Positions 41,991 through 51,900 of a stretch of DNA of 64,000 bases are shown in pieces (position 1 is the first letter of the stretch; every line of letters begins with the position of its first letter). A program made the translations under genes and the position numbers. A model generated the notes under the pieces. That model did not search any database and was not told the DNA's origin. It saw only the letters and a list, made by a program, of their open reading frames with translations. Source of the DNA: Nitrosomonas ureae (GTDB lineage: Bacteria; Pseudomonadota; Gammaproteobacteria; Burkholderiales; Nitrosomonadaceae). Location: NCBI RefSeq assembly GCF_001455205.1, contig NZ_CP013341.1, forward strand, positions 2,604,001-2,668,000. The letters are read 5' to 3'.

Positions 41991-42242
41991 ATGGAAGGTA
42001 TCAAAACATTATCCGCAAAATTTCATAGCCAATTCGACGACCACAAACTTTTTCGTCGACTTTTAATGCTGTTCATCTGCTTCATGACTTATCTGGTAAC
42101 GGTGTGGGCTTTCGAGTTTGCTAACAATAATGCCGAGCATGTTGATGGCCTCCAGCTTGCCGCAATCATCACAGCGGTACACGCACCAATTACCGCTTTA
42201 ACCGGGTACTTATCGAAATTGTACTGGGAAAAATCAAAATGA
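41991..42242 (+). CDS. Holin-like two-span membrane protein
   Basis: 83 residues. Two hydrophobic segments (about 24-43 and 55-75), charged ends and position directly before Rz define a class II-type holin. No purine-rich ribosome binding site precedes the ATG. An internal Met (residue 26-27) could give a shorter form. It ends in an ATGA overlap with Rz. Confidence 0.75.
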   Translation: MEGIKTLSAKFHSQFDDHKLFRRLLMLFICFMTYLVTVWAFEFANNNAEHVDGLQLAAIITAVHAPITALTGYLSKLYWEKSK

Positions 42243-42775
42243 GTCTACCTTCGCCAACATTAATCAAAACCGGCTTAATCATTGCAGCAATCACCATTGT
42301 ATTGGCATTGATAGCCATTGTTACTTACAAAATCTTTGATAGCGGACGTCTGCACGAGCGCGCTATTTGGCAGGAAGACAAAGCCAAAACCGACAAGGAG
42401 GCGGCAGAGCTATTGGCGCAGGAACGGGCAAAGTATGAAGCGGCTTTGCTTAAACAAAAATCCGATTTGATAGGGGCATTCAATGAATCTGAAAAACTTC
42501 GTAATGATCTTGATCGTGATCTTGCTGAGTCTCGCAAACATCGCATGTACGTCAGCACCCAAAAGCCAACGAGTTGTAGTGCCGCCGGAGAAGCCAAAGG
42601 CTCAAATTCCGGCGGAACTGGTGGAACAGGTGAGGAAGTTTACTGGCAAGAACTGGATCCAGGAGCAGAACAGGCTATTCGGAATACCTTCCGAGAAATA
42701 GAGGAAGGGAAAAACGCTTGTAAAGTTTTGCTTGATAAATTTGCGCTGCCAAATATGGAGATTGTTTATCCATGA
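42239..42775 (+). CDS. Rz-like i-spanin
   Basis: 178 residues. An N-terminal membrane anchor (about 9-31, LIKTGLIIAAITIVLALIAIV) is followed by a periplasmic coiled coil rich in Lys/Glu/Ala (about 38-100) and a Gly-rich linker. It ties the inner membrane to the Rz1 lipoprotein to disrupt the outer membrane at lysis. The o-spanin is encoded within it in another frame. Confidence 0.85.
   Translation: MSLPSPTLIKTGLIIAAITIVLALIAIVTYKIFDSGRLHERAIWQEDKAKTDKEAAELLAQERAKYEAALLKQKSDLIGAFNESEKLRNDLDRDLAESRKHRMYVSTQKPTSCSAAGEAKGSNSGGTGGTGEEVYWQELDPGAEQAIRNTFREIEEGKNACKVLLDKFALPNMEIVYP
42483..42701 (+). CDS. Rz1-like o-spanin lipoprotein nested in Rz
   Basis: 72 residues in another frame, wholly inside Rz. 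MNLKNFVMILIVILLSLANIAC is a lipoprotein signal with Cys22, followed by a Pro-rich segment (VVVPPEKPKAQIP), the hallmark of Rz1. AGGGGC lies upstream of the ATG. Full nesting is as in lambda. Confidence 0.85.
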   Translation: MNLKNFVMILIVILLSLANIACTSAPKSQRVVVPPEKPKAQIPAELVEQVRKFTGKNWIQEQNRLFGIPSEK

Positions 42776-43233
42776 GATCCGAGCTCTGCTATCAAGGCGG
42801 TTACAAATACCTACTTCAGAATCGCTATTTCGTACAGACTCAGATTTTTCCTGCTGAGGATATCGTAACCGAGTACATCACGCTGTTTAAATCCGGCTTG
42901 ATGATTATCGAGCGTCGATATGCCTGGGACGGTCCGAGCGGTCCGGCGATCGATACACCCAGCGTAATGGCGGGTTCGCTTGTCCATGATGCCGGATATC
43001 AACTTATACGCGAAGGCTATCTACCAGAATCATTCAAGGCTGAATTCGATGCTTTGCTTAAAAGAATCATAAAAGAAGATTCTTGCCTGGATAAATCCCG
43101 ATTCCAAAAACTTCGATGCGCAATCAATCGCATTCGTGCTGAATATTTTTACGATGCTGTGGAAATTTTCGGTACCAATTTCCTGCGTCAGCAGAAAAAA
43201 ACAATTCGTCTTAAGCCCGACGTGGAGGTGTAG
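42772..43233 (+). CDS. DUF1353 family phage protein
   Basis: 153 residues. IERRYAWDGPSGPAIDTPSVMAGSLVHDAGYQLI is the DUF1353 signature (YAWDGPSG...HDAxYQL). Such genes stand near lysis or tail genes in many phages, with no known function. It is coupled to Rz by ATGA. Confidence 0.85.
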   Translation: MRSELCYQGGYKYLLQNRYFVQTQIFPAEDIVTEYITLFKSGLMIIERRYAWDGPSGPAIDTPSVMAGSLVHDAGYQLIREGYLPESFKAEFDALLKRIIKEDSCLDKSRFQKLRCAINRIRAEYFYDAVEIFGTNFLRQQKKTIRLKPDVEV

Positions 43234-43235
43234 TC

Positions 43236-45212
43236 ATGGTTACTAAAGCGCAAAAAACAAAAGTTACCAGAAAACTCGATATCTCACCATCCAGATTGCC
43301 GGTGCGTGGTCGTGCGGCTGCTGTCCCTTTGGGCGGCGGTAGTGGAGTGAGTTCTTATACTTACATCCGATACGCTTCTGATGCATCCGGGTCTGATTTT
43401 TCGGCTGATCCGGATAATTCTTTACAGTATGTTGCTTTCAAGACTACATCCACCAAATTAGTAAACCCTGTTGCTTCTGATTTTGATGGCCTATGGTTCC
43501 ATTTCAAGGGCGATCCTGGTTCGGAGATTAATACATGGCTCAACGGAGTTGTAGATCCAACAACCGAAGGCAATGACGGCGATCATTACATCAATACTGC
43601 TACCGGATATTACTTCGGGCCCAAGGCATCCGGCACATGGCCAGCTGGGGTCAGTATGACCGGCCCTCCGGGAGAGGGTGCGCCGGGAGCGCCGGGGGCG
43701 GATGGAAAAACGATCATTTATGGAGTAGGCGCCCCCGATGAAGAAGTTGGCGGAGAAGGTGATACGTACATCCGTACGGATACGGATTTTATTTATGGCC
43801 CTAAAGCTGATGGTGTTTGGCCTGCCGGTAGAAGCTTGATAGGACCGCCAGGTGAATCCGGTGCGCCTGGTGTAAATGGAAAGACCATACTGTATGGAAC
43901 GGTAGCGCCTACGACCGAGGGAGTTGATGATGATTTTTATATCAATACATCAACGAGCATGATCTATGGCCCCAAAGCAAGCGATACATGGCCGGCAGGT
44001 GTAAGCATGATCGGCCCAACTGGTCCCACGGGTGCGAAGGGCGACAAAGCTGGATATCCGTTCACTTTTAGCACCAACACAAATACCGGAGTAAATCCCG
44101 GATTACCATATTTCCGGTTCAATAATGCCAATAGCTCCGGCACGACTGAGATAGCTTTTCATAAAGTAACAAACGACGGCTTCGACATGACCGATGTCTT
44201 TGGAAGTTATGAGGTTGGAGGGCGATTATATTTTGAGCAACGAGACGGAAATAAACGCGCAACATTTGGCATAACCGCAATAGAAGCCAATGCCAACCAT
44301 TGGGAATTTGGCGCTGCATTTATCTCAGGAGTTAATTTCGCTGGTAACGACATTGTATCGATAACTTATTTCGACTCATCCGAAACGCAGGTTTACGATA
44401 ATTTAGAAGATCCTGATCTTCCTTCAGCCAGCTTGAATCCTGGTATGGCCGTTATCCTCAGTAACATCAGCGGCAATGCGACTGGTAAAAAAGCGATAGC
44501 TATTTCGGATGGTGCTTCTACTTATGACGGCGTTGGCCGGATGGTCATTGAGCATGATAACGAAACGCATGCGCTTGTTTTTCCGAATACCGGATTGACC
44601 TGGACCGCAAGCGATGTCGGTGGATTCGTTAGGTTAACAGCAAACGCTGCGCACGGTTTAACAAGTGGTGTTTGCGACAATAAAGCTAAATTGCATATTG
44701 GAACTGCTTCAACGGGTTTTGGCCTTTATGATCTTCTACCCATTACTTCAGTTGTAAACACTACCGTAATTCAAACTTCATTCCCTTGGCCTGGTGGCAC
44801 ACCTGCTGCGCCCTTGATTTCTGATGCTGGCGATACCGTTCAACTAAAGCCAACAATAATTCCTATATTAAGAAATAACAGTCGCGTCATTGTAGACGCA
44901 AATTTCATCGCCTCCGGAAGTGGTAACAAAACTGTAGTTGCTAAGTTTGGTGGTAGCGATATTTTTACTCCCGCAACCATCACAACAGCAGTCAATCTCC
45001 ACATTCCGATTGAGATTTATAACAAAAATTCTACGACAGTTCAAGAAACGAGGGCTGGTATTGCCTCTGCAAACGGCGTTGGTACAAGTGCTGCTCCTGC
45101 TGTGCTGGGAGTTGATACTACCTCCCCAACCAACCTTACTTTCCACTTCTCATCCGCTTCCGTCAACGAGTTGATCGGGATTCGCAGTCGTCTAATCGAG
45201 GTTATTCATTAA
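43236..45212 (+). CDS. Collagen-like repeat tail fibre
   Basis: 658 residues. Residues about 100-270 hold three approximate 55-60-residue repeats, each with DxYINT...YGPKAxxxWPAG, and the first two followed by a GPPGE and a GKTIxYG. Short Gly-X-Y runs (GEGAPGAPGADGK) are collagen-like. The C-terminal 370 residues are beta-rich and may be the receptor-binding head. The repeat number could vary among relatives. Confidence 0.75.
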   Translation: MVTKAQKTKVTRKLDISPSRLPVRGRAAAVPLGGGSGVSSYTYIRYASDASGSDFSADPDNSLQYVAFKTTSTKLVNPVASDFDGLWFHFKGDPGSEINTWLNGVVDPTTEGNDGDHYINTATGYYFGPKASGTWPAGVSMTGPPGEGAPGAPGADGKTIIYGVGAPDEEVGGEGDTYIRTDTDFIYGPKADGVWPAGRSLIGPPGESGAPGVNGKTILYGTVAPTTEGVDDDFYINTSTSMIYGPKASDTWPAGVSMIGPTGPTGAKGDKAGYPFTFSTNTNTGVNPGLPYFRFNNANSSGTTEIAFHKVTNDGFDMTDVFGSYEVGGRLYFEQRDGNKRATFGITAIEANANHWEFGAAFISGVNFAGNDIVSITYFDSSETQVYDNLEDPDLPSASLNPGMAVILSNISGNATGKKAIAISDGASTYDGVGRMVIEHDNETHALVFPNTGLTWTASDVGGFVRLTANAAHGLTSGVCDNKAKLHIGTASTGFGLYDLLPITSVVNTTVIQTSFPWPGGTPAAPLISDAGDTVQLKPTIIPILRNNSRVIVDANFIASGSGNKTVVAKFGGSDIFTPATITTAVNLHIPIEIYNKNSTTVQETRAGIASANGVGTSAAPAVLGVDTTSPTNLTFHFSSASVNELIGIRSRLIEVIH

Positions 45213-45213
45213 T

Positions 45214-46383
45214 ATGGCTATCGGATTATTCTCCAGGCCGAAGCGTCGGCGTGCCCGTAACCTGAAAGATGTTTTTATTCCAGGCTTCGGTATTAAGTTT
45301 CCTCGCTCTGCATATAACAATGCTGATAGCGCCGGAGCTACAAGTTTTGGTGGAACAAATGGCCTATTAACCAGGCTCACTAATAATCCAAATTGGCGAT
45401 TCGTGCAGTTTGACTTGTATCCTGGTCATATCACGCAAGGCCCAGGCGATTACGGAAAGAACAATCCTGACAGCCCTCTCAATAAGCTCAAAGGCAGAAT
45501 AGCGACTTTGGGTGCCATGGGTGTCAAATCCGGCTTAATGTTCGTCCAGCGTGAATTCGATGTGTCTGTGGGTAATGATGTGCGTCAATTGCTTCCAGCA
45601 CATTTAGTCAGCGCTCGCGGAACATTCAGTGCGACCGGAAAAACTACCCACATCATGTATGAGGGTTGCCTTGGCATTGAACCGGGTGTTGGGCAAGGTA
45701 GTGGCCAACGCGGTTATACATTTCAGTACAGCAACGCCATGATTCAAGCGTGGCATCGGGAATTCTTCGCGGCTATGGCCGCAGAGTTCGATGAGGATCC
45801 GAATGTCTTTGTTGTCGGAACCAGCGAATCCAGCTATGGAACTTTAAGCGTTCCTTTCGGAAGCGGCGCTAACAATCCCGAATCGGTTGCAAGTATGCAA
45901 TCTGGACGGATACAAATGGTTAAGGATCTGAAAGCAGCTTTCAGAAAAACCGGCGTCTATCATGATATGAATCATTCCAAAGAATTAGCATTTGACTGGT
46001 ACACAAATAACGTTCCAGCTCAAAGGGTGTGGCTTAGCGCGAGTAACACACACTGGAATGCATCCACAAATATCGCTGCGGCAGGGAATAATCCAAAAGG
46101 CGCTTTGCGTTATTACCAAGATTACTCTGGAATATTGCCTAAGTTCTGTCAGTGGCAAGGCGATGATATGAATGAAATCAACCCTGCAACCGGCGTCTTG
46201 CATACCATGCAGGATTTCCATGATCGTCTCACATCGGCATATATCGGTGCGAATATGTGCCTGATCCAATACAAACTAACTGCACCCAGCGGTAATGTCT
46301 TTTCTGATTATGATGATTTTATCAAGACGCTTCCGTATCCGCATGGCGGCTTGGTTTCTACTCGCCCAACGTTCGTGGTTTAA
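45214..46383 (+). CDS. Tailspike-like protein with GH-like barrel
   Basis: 389 residues. It begins MAIGLFSRPKRR, shared with the next gene. The body looks like a glycoside-hydrolase-type TIM barrel: WRFVQFDLYPGHI, GVKSGLMFVQREFD, FVVGTSESSYGT (possible acid), VWLSASNTHWNAS, FCQWQGDDMNEINP. Catalytic acids cannot be assigned by eye. Likely a receptor-binding depolymerase. Confidence 0.6.
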   Translation: MAIGLFSRPKRRRARNLKDVFIPGFGIKFPRSAYNNADSAGATSFGGTNGLLTRLTNNPNWRFVQFDLYPGHITQGPGDYGKNNPDSPLNKLKGRIATLGAMGVKSGLMFVQREFDVSVGNDVRQLLPAHLVSARGTFSATGKTTHIMYEGCLGIEPGVGQGSGQRGYTFQYSNAMIQAWHREFFAAMAAEFDEDPNVFVVGTSESSYGTLSVPFGSGANNPESVASMQSGRIQMVKDLKAAFRKTGVYHDMNHSKELAFDWYTNNVPAQRVWLSASNTHWNASTNIAAAGNNPKGALRYYQDYSGILPKFCQWQGDDMNEINPATGVLHTMQDFHDRLTSAYIGANMCLIQYKLTAPSGNVFSDYDDFIKTLPYPHGGLVSTRPTFVV

Positions 46384-46388
46384 ATATT

Positions 46389-48758
46389 GTGGCGATAGGA
46401 TTATTCTCCCGTCCAAAACGAAGAATTTCGTTCTTAGGTTTCGATATCAATCTTTTGCCATTCAGTGCGCCATTAAGTACATTTGAAGCCAATGCATTAG
46501 TCAGACAAGAAATCAAAAGTCCGATGCCGGTAGTCAATGGCATGTCATTGGCCATTGATCCAGTGATGGCGAAATTCCAACCTTCTGTTCTTGACGGGTA
46601 TGTTGATCCCACTAAATACCCGTTTTTTGCTGATGGATCGGGCTCTACAGACTCAACGGCAGCGCTCATCGCATGCGGTGAATATGCGCGTAAGAATTAT
46701 CTTGTGGTTAAGTTGCCGAAAAGTTCCAGATTCAAGATCAGCAATACGATAGATTTGCTACAAGGAACGTATCGACGCGCAAGCGGATTAACAGTTTCTG
46801 ATGGTATTGCATCCTGTTTAATGTGGATCGGTGAGCATGGCGGGAATATGCCTGAAATATTTCTTGCAAATGGCACAACAGGATTTACCAGTAGTGGTTC
46901 GCCTAAGTCAATGCTACATTTTTGGGGTATCGGCGGTCATACCGACTTAACTGAGGATGAGGCAGCGCTCTACAATGCCGGGATTGAAAATATAAAAATT
47001 ACCACCGGAACCAATGCCGGGGCGATCGGGGTTGAGATTCGTGGAGCTCAAGGGTGTTATATTCATAATTGTTTGATCGATGCTACCGGCGGCCTGGCTT
47101 GTGAGCAAGGATTAATCGGAAGCGGAAGTTCGATCGTAAATACAGATTTCATCGGCGGCAGTTATGGCCAGCGTGGTACCGGCGTATCTCGCCGTCCAGT
47201 TCCGGTATTTGCCGGGTGCCGATATTCAGGACAGTCAGTAACAGCAATAAATTTTTCCAACGATGATTCAGAAACGGTATCGATTACGGGTGTGAGCATA
47301 GTCATGGCCGCAAGCGCTACTGGTCCGGCAATATCAACATCCGGATTCTCATCGAATACTGGATATTTATTGATCACAGACTGTTCTATCGATTTCACCA
47401 CGCAGAGTTCCGGCAATGTTGCCATATCCTCTAATCGCAGCATTAAACTGCTGAATGTTTGGGTTAGGGGTGCGGGTAAAATCGTGGATTTCTCAGGAAC
47501 GGCAAATGATATCGATGCGGATACTCCGATAAGCGGATGGACCTGGATTAAAGAAGCAACAATCTGTATTCAACCGCCCACCAAGGCGTTAACGAGTGGC
47601 AATGTTCAATTCAATATGGTGCGTTGGCATAATGGTTCAAGATTGGGTTATTCAAATACATTAACTCGCGGCGCTACGGGAAATACTCCACCATCGGATT
47701 TGATTAGTCGTCATCACTGGGGAAGTGAGATGTTGTATCCGGATTCCCCAGGGGTTGTGAATGCGAAAACAGCAGCAAAGAATTTAGGCTACACATTGAC
47801 CGGCAATGGAACCACGGATGATTATATTGCTGCCCAGGCGGTAATTTCTGCGCATGCTAAAGTATTCTTCCCAAAAGGATATTATGCCCATGGTAAGATT
47901 CTGACTCTTCGGCCTGATAGTGTTATTTTAGGAGTTTCGCGCAATCTTACAGTTTTCATTCCTAAAAACTTCGCTGGCGGTGATTTTACCGTTCCGACTG
48001 CGGGTAATTATGGGATGGTTACTGCTGATGATTCTGAATCGAAAACAATCTTATCCGATTTTGCAATCTGGTGTCCGCAAAGCCAGGGCGGAAGTGCTGG
48101 ATTAAAATGGTTGTGTGGTGATAGATCAATGTTCAGAAATTTAAACATCGGGCAATTCAATATCAATGGATTTATCGGGGATAGCACTCAAAAACGCTTG
48201 ACTGTGATGCTGATTTCAGGCGCCAATGCGGGCGGAAGATTCTGGGGGATGAGTGAAATATTACTTCTTAATCAGCGTAGCGTTACTTACGCAATGCTGA
48301 AGATCGAAGATACAGTATTGCCTATCCGAATCTATGGCGCCAATCTTGAGCATGCCAATGAAGGCAAATGCGTAATCTGGATGACAAACTGTGACAACAC
48401 AACCATATTTGCATTAAAACTAGAATCCGATCATGGAACGGGCAGGGAATCCCCTCAAGTCATCGCTGATAATTGCTCAAATATGGGATTGCTGGGGTTT
48501 GGGGGTATATTTGAGAATGCTATTGATGACGGAACGGCGAATCCACCGGCATCGGTTGAATTAAATCTGTGTAGCAATTACGCAGTATCGCTCATTATAG
48601 ATCGGATGAATAACACCCTTAAGCATTTGGACACGATTGCGGTTACTGAGCAAGTAACTTCAGGCAATTATGTTCATACCTATAAATTGGATCGTCCGGC
48701 TCAATATAGTAGAGGTATTTTTGATTGGACGAATCTGACAATTCCTAGGGTTTCCTAA
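46389..48758 (+). CDS. Tailspike with pectin-lyase-like beta-helix regions
   Basis: 789 residues, GTG start. It has the same N-terminal MAIGLFSRPKRR tag. FFADGSGSTDSTAALIACGEYARKN (about 78-100) is the usual opening of a phage beta-helix tailspike, and a second one starts near 458 (AKNLGYTLTGNGTTDDYIAAQAV), so there may be two helical domains. Repeated short beta segments fill the rest. It is the last phage gene before tRNA-Phe. Confidence 0.75.
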   Translation: MAIGLFSRPKRRISFLGFDINLLPFSAPLSTFEANALVRQEIKSPMPVVNGMSLAIDPVMAKFQPSVLDGYVDPTKYPFFADGSGSTDSTAALIACGEYARKNYLVVKLPKSSRFKISNTIDLLQGTYRRASGLTVSDGIASCLMWIGEHGGNMPEIFLANGTTGFTSSGSPKSMLHFWGIGGHTDLTEDEAALYNAGIENIKITTGTNAGAIGVEIRGAQGCYIHNCLIDATGGLACEQGLIGSGSSIVNTDFIGGSYGQRGTGVSRRPVPVFAGCRYSGQSVTAINFSNDDSETVSITGVSIVMAASATGPAISTSGFSSNTGYLLITDCSIDFTTQSSGNVAISSNRSIKLLNVWVRGAGKIVDFSGTANDIDADTPISGWTWIKEATICIQPPTKALTSGNVQFNMVRWHNGSRLGYSNTLTRGATGNTPPSDLISRHHWGSEMLYPDSPGVVNAKTAAKNLGYTLTGNGTTDDYIAAQAVISAHAKVFFPKGYYAHGKILTLRPDSVILGVSRNLTVFIPKNFAGGDFTVPTAGNYGMVTADDSESKTILSDFAIWCPQSQGGSAGLKWLCGDRSMFRNLNIGQFNINGFIGDSTQKRLTVMLISGANAGGRFWGMSEILLLNQRSVTYAMLKIEDTVLPIRIYGANLEHANEGKCVIWMTNCDNTTIFALKLESDHGTGRESPQVIADNCSNMGLLGFGGIFENAIDDGTANPPASVELNLCSNYAVSLIIDRMNNTLKHLDTIAVTEQVTSGNYVHTYKLDRPAQYSRGIFDWTNLTIPRVS

Positions 48759-48865
48759 GTAACATTTTTCCTCAAAAAACGTTCAAAATTCCCGGCAAAG
48801 TAACCCCCGTGTAACCCTGAATAAGAAAGTAAGTTTTATTTTTAGATGTAACTTATTGTTTTATT

Positions 48866-48941
<76 letters not shown>

Positions 48942-49009
48942 ATTTTGAGTAATGACTAGAAAACAGATAATTCTGAATATTGAATTGTAATAAGATTATT
49001 CAATCAATC

Positions 49010-49086
49010 TGGCGCGCCCGGCAGGATTCGAACCCACGACCCCTTGGTTCGTAGCCAAGTACTCTATCCAACTGAGCTACGGGCGC
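49010..49086 (-). tRNA. tRNA-Arg(ACG)
   Basis: 77 nt with CCA. The acceptor GCGCCCG pairs with CGGGCGC, the D arm is AGCTCAGTTGGATAGAGT, the anticodon loop CTACGAA gives ACG (read as ICG), and the T loop is GTTCGAA. It lies 68 bp from tRNA-Phe on the same strand. Confidence 0.97.
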
Positions 49087-49503
49087 TTAAGTACAATCTA
49101 ATTATTTCCAGTTTGTTAAGCAACCGGAGGATTATATCAGATTGAAGCAATCACGGGATTCGAAGTTGCATTTCGCTACTGTTTCGATGCCTTCAAGCTG
49201 TAATCGACTAGGCCGATTGTTTTTCTACAAATCATTACAATTTCATTTTGCGGGGGCGATGATGGTATATTTGGCAGGTCTTGTCAAGATCAAACTTTGT
49301 TCATGCAGATTTTTAGCAGGTTATTAGATCATTGAGAAACTATTTGTATCATTATTTGGATTGGGAATGGTTTTAAAATGCGCGAGGATTATGCATATAC
49401 TGCATTTCTACTCATTTCTGCTTGATTTATGTTATCAGCCTTAGTGTCCTGTGTACTGACGAGAGCCGAAGCGATTGTGGATACCTTACATTTTCTTATG
49501 TTG
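49087..49503. other. Intergenic region without a supported gene
   Basis: AT-rich host sequence between tRNA-Arg and the DUF1499 gene. It should hold the promoter for the tRNAs, but I could not fix one. Short open frames here have no ribosome binding site or recognisable protein. Confidence 0.5.
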
Positions 49504-50259
49504 CTACTTTACATTGTTAAGTTCATGCAAGAACGCTTTAATGCGCGTAGCGTTAGTCCCCATATCGCTGATTCCGATACGAGAAGCGGAGCGCATATCA
49601 ACGATCGTTTTATCTGCTTCAGCGGCTACGCGAATCACGATATCATCCTTAAAACCCATGAACAGGGTTGTATCGGTCGCTTCGATGATACCGTCCTCTG
49701 CAGAGACTGCTATGATTTCCCAGTCACGCGCTTTGGCGAGCGCGACAGCCTCTGTAAAGACTTGACTCGGATATTTATCAATCAGCAAAGAACCGAGGTC
49801 GGGATATCCCGCTTGCTGAAGCTCAGTAAGATTAGCGGGCGCTTTCCGGTCTAGCGGGTTATGTTCCGCTGTGCGCAAAGTAAGAATGGCTGCGAAGTTG
49901 GGTGGGTTCTGCAGATCGGTGGTGATGTCATGAATACGCGGTACTTTGTATCCCGCCTGAATGGTGAGAAAGACTGGTGCCGCAACAGCAAGGCCAAGTG
50001 CCAGCCCAACGAGTGCTGAGAGTATACCTGTTACTTTAGTGTCAACTGATGTGATTATGGCGAGAATGCTGACAATGGCGGAAAGTATGGCCATCATGCC
50101 AAGCGCTGCTCCACCGATAAGAATTGTCAACGCCACTTGGTAGTTCATTATGCCAAAACGATATCCCAGAACAGCGACAGCTGCGATAGCTGCAGACAGA
50201 CATGCGTGCTTGAAACTCCAACGCGCAAAGTCCGAGCGCTCCTTTACTTTTTCTTTCAT
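49504..50259 (-). CDS. DUF1499 membrane protein
   Basis: 251 residues. Three hydrophobic segments lie at about 18-36, 40-70 and 78-102, then a soluble DUF1499 domain: VPRIHDITTDLQNPP, AGYPDLGSLL, IIEATDTTLFMGFKDDIVIRV and VDMRSASRIGISDMGTNATRI. The family is widespread in proteobacteria, function unknown. A host gene; the region upstream (50260-50540) was invaded by an IS30 element. Confidence 0.88.
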   Translation of the reverse strand: MKEKVKERSDFARWSFKHACLSAAIAAVAVLGYRFGIMNYQVALTILIGGAALGMMAILSAIVSILAIITSVDTKVTGILSALVGLALGLAVAAPVFLTIQAGYKVPRIHDITTDLQNPPNFAAILTLRTAEHNPLDRKAPANLTELQQAGYPDLGSLLIDKYPSQVFTEAVALAKARDWEIIAVSAEDGIIEATDTTLFMGFKDDIVIRVAAEADKTIVDMRSASRIGISDMGTNATRIKAFLHELNNVK

Positions 50260-50540
50260 TTTTTATGGTTACCTTGAATTAACCCGGATACAGAATTATA
50301 GCAGCCGTACCCCAACGATCGATTGCATTTCAAATATCAGTAAAATACTTGCACAGCTCTTTACGACTAAAAGAGTCAAGGTAAAGCTGCAAAACCATTG
50401 CAGAAAAGCAAATGTATATACACCAGGATTGATATGGATGGCAGATTCAAGTTTGAAGTGCAATTTTGAATAATGTAGGTTAGGGAGGTTGGATGCGGTA
50501 GCATCTGAGCCTTTTTGACCAGCCAGTCGAAATTGCAAAG

Positions 50541-51305
50541 ATGAACTACACACACCTAACCCGAGAAGAACGATACCAGATATACGCCTTGAAGAAAGCG
50601 GGACATTCACAAAGCGAGATCGCCACCGTCATCGACCGAAGCGTATCAACTATCAGCCGAGAGTTGGCCCGTAACTGCGGGGCGCGTGGCTATCGCCCCA
50701 AACAGGCGCATAACAAAGCAGTCGAGCGGAAAGCCATCAATGCGCGGGCGATAGACGATGCAACCTGGCAGTTTGCGCAAGAGAAACTCATGCTGCAATG
50801 GAGCCCAGACCAGATCAGCAACTATGCGGGCATCAGCATTGAGACGGTGTACCAGAGGGTTTATGCCGACAAACGAAACGGCGGCATTCTTTGGAAGAAT
50901 CTGCGCTGTCAGAAGCAGCGCCGGAAGCGTTATGGCAAGACAGATCGGCGCGGCATCATCCCCAACCGCCAATCCATTGAGCAACGTCCGGCTATCGTCG
51001 ATGCTAGAAGTCGTATCGGCGACTGGGAGGCAGATACCATCATCGGCAAGAACCACCGGCAGGCCATCGTCAGCCTGGTCGAGCGAAAGACGGGATACAC
51101 GCTGATTCGCAAGGTGGAGCGGAAGACCACCGAGGCAGTGATAAAAGCAACCACTCGCCTGCTCAAGCCACACCGAAGACGGGTGCATACGATTACTTCC
51201 GACAACGGACTACCTGCGGAGTCAACTGATATTTACCTCAAAAATATCCCTGGCACCTGTACCGTGCCTAACAATAAATCTCGACCAAGCGCTGCTTGTA
51301 CCTAA
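50541..51305 (+). pseudogene. Truncated IS30-family transposase
   Basis: The first ~224 residues are a good IS30 transposase: an HTH (GHSQSEIATVIDRSVSTISRELARN) and the DDE core beginning DWEADTIIGKNHRQAI, through VHTITSDNG, which holds the second Asp. Homology ends there, near 51212, and unrelated sequence (PAESTDIYLKNI...) follows, so the catalytic Glu is lost. AAGTTTGAAGTGCAATTTTG at about 50449-50468 may be its left inverted repeat. Confidence 0.8.
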
Positions 51306-51360
51306 ATTAAAGGGTGCTCACCATAGTATACAAGGGTCCATTGTATTGGCCCGACAAGAC

Positions 51361-51783
51361 TTAACACAGCAGTTTAATCAGCGAGATAATCGGTCCAACC
51401 CCGGGAAGCGTGCGTAATCGCTGATAATCAGTCCGCTGAGATAGCATAGACTCTGCCATTTTTTCTAGTTCATTACGCTGAATTGAAAGCTCAAGGTAAC
51501 GTGGCAATTGCAACTTAAAAGTCGTGATACCCAATCCTTTTAAAGCAACGGGCAAACCTATTGAATGAGCTGCGATCTCGTAAACTTCTTCAAGAAATCG
51601 TTGTTTGCAGACCTTCCGTCCAACGATATCCCATGCTCGCTTTACAAAAGTCGCTTTTTTATAACGTAGGATAGAAGTCGGAGTGGGAAACTTTAGTAAT
51701 AACCTGCAAAACCACTCGGCGCGCGTACTGTGCAGATAGCGCTCCATCTCAGGAAAATACAACGTGAGATAATGATTGAGCAA
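51361..51783 (-). pseudogene. IS110-family transposase relic
   Basis: 140 residues with no proper N-terminus. YQRLRTLPGVGPIISLIKLL is the Transposase_20 motif of the IS110 family C-terminal region, but the catalytic DEDD half and the Ser-containing end are missing. It belongs to a different IS110 than the intact one at 52806-54193. Confidence 0.75.
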
Positions 51784-51900
51784 GCTATGTTGTATCCGGG
51801 TTCTGCTGAGGGAAATCTGATGATAGATATTTGATAGTTCTTGTATTGGAGTTGCCCCCTTTGAACGGACACATTATGTTCTGTTTAAAGGAGAAGTAAG

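Larger units (their letters stand above)
1..48865. mobile_element. Siphovirus-like prophage (left end outside window)
   Basis: The order repressor/Cro/CII, replication, RusA, terminase, portal, head, tail tube, frameshifted chaperones, tape measure, fibres and lysis is a complete temperate siphophage layout. The right edge is placed at the 3' end of tRNA-Phe, where phage tailspike genes stop and host tRNAs begin. The left edge is not in view: genes at 1-326 are still under an operator matching the phage immunity operator. No integrase or transposase is visible inside, so the integrase is presumably to the left of the window. The right boundary is inferred, because no att repeat can be checked without the left end. 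Confidence 0.9.

Noticed and set aside
43236..43990. Diversity-generating retroelement or phase-variable repeat in the collagen-like fibre
   Set aside because: The three units are diverged at DNA level and no reverse transcriptase or template repeat is nearby.
1..48865. Mu-like transposable phage
   Set aside because: A Mor-like activator and gpF-like head protein are present, but there is no DDE transposase or MuB in the phage, and the early region is lambda-like.
50646..51188. 180-codon minus-strand frame over the IS30 transposase
   Set aside because: It is a shadow of the transposase frame with no recognisable product.
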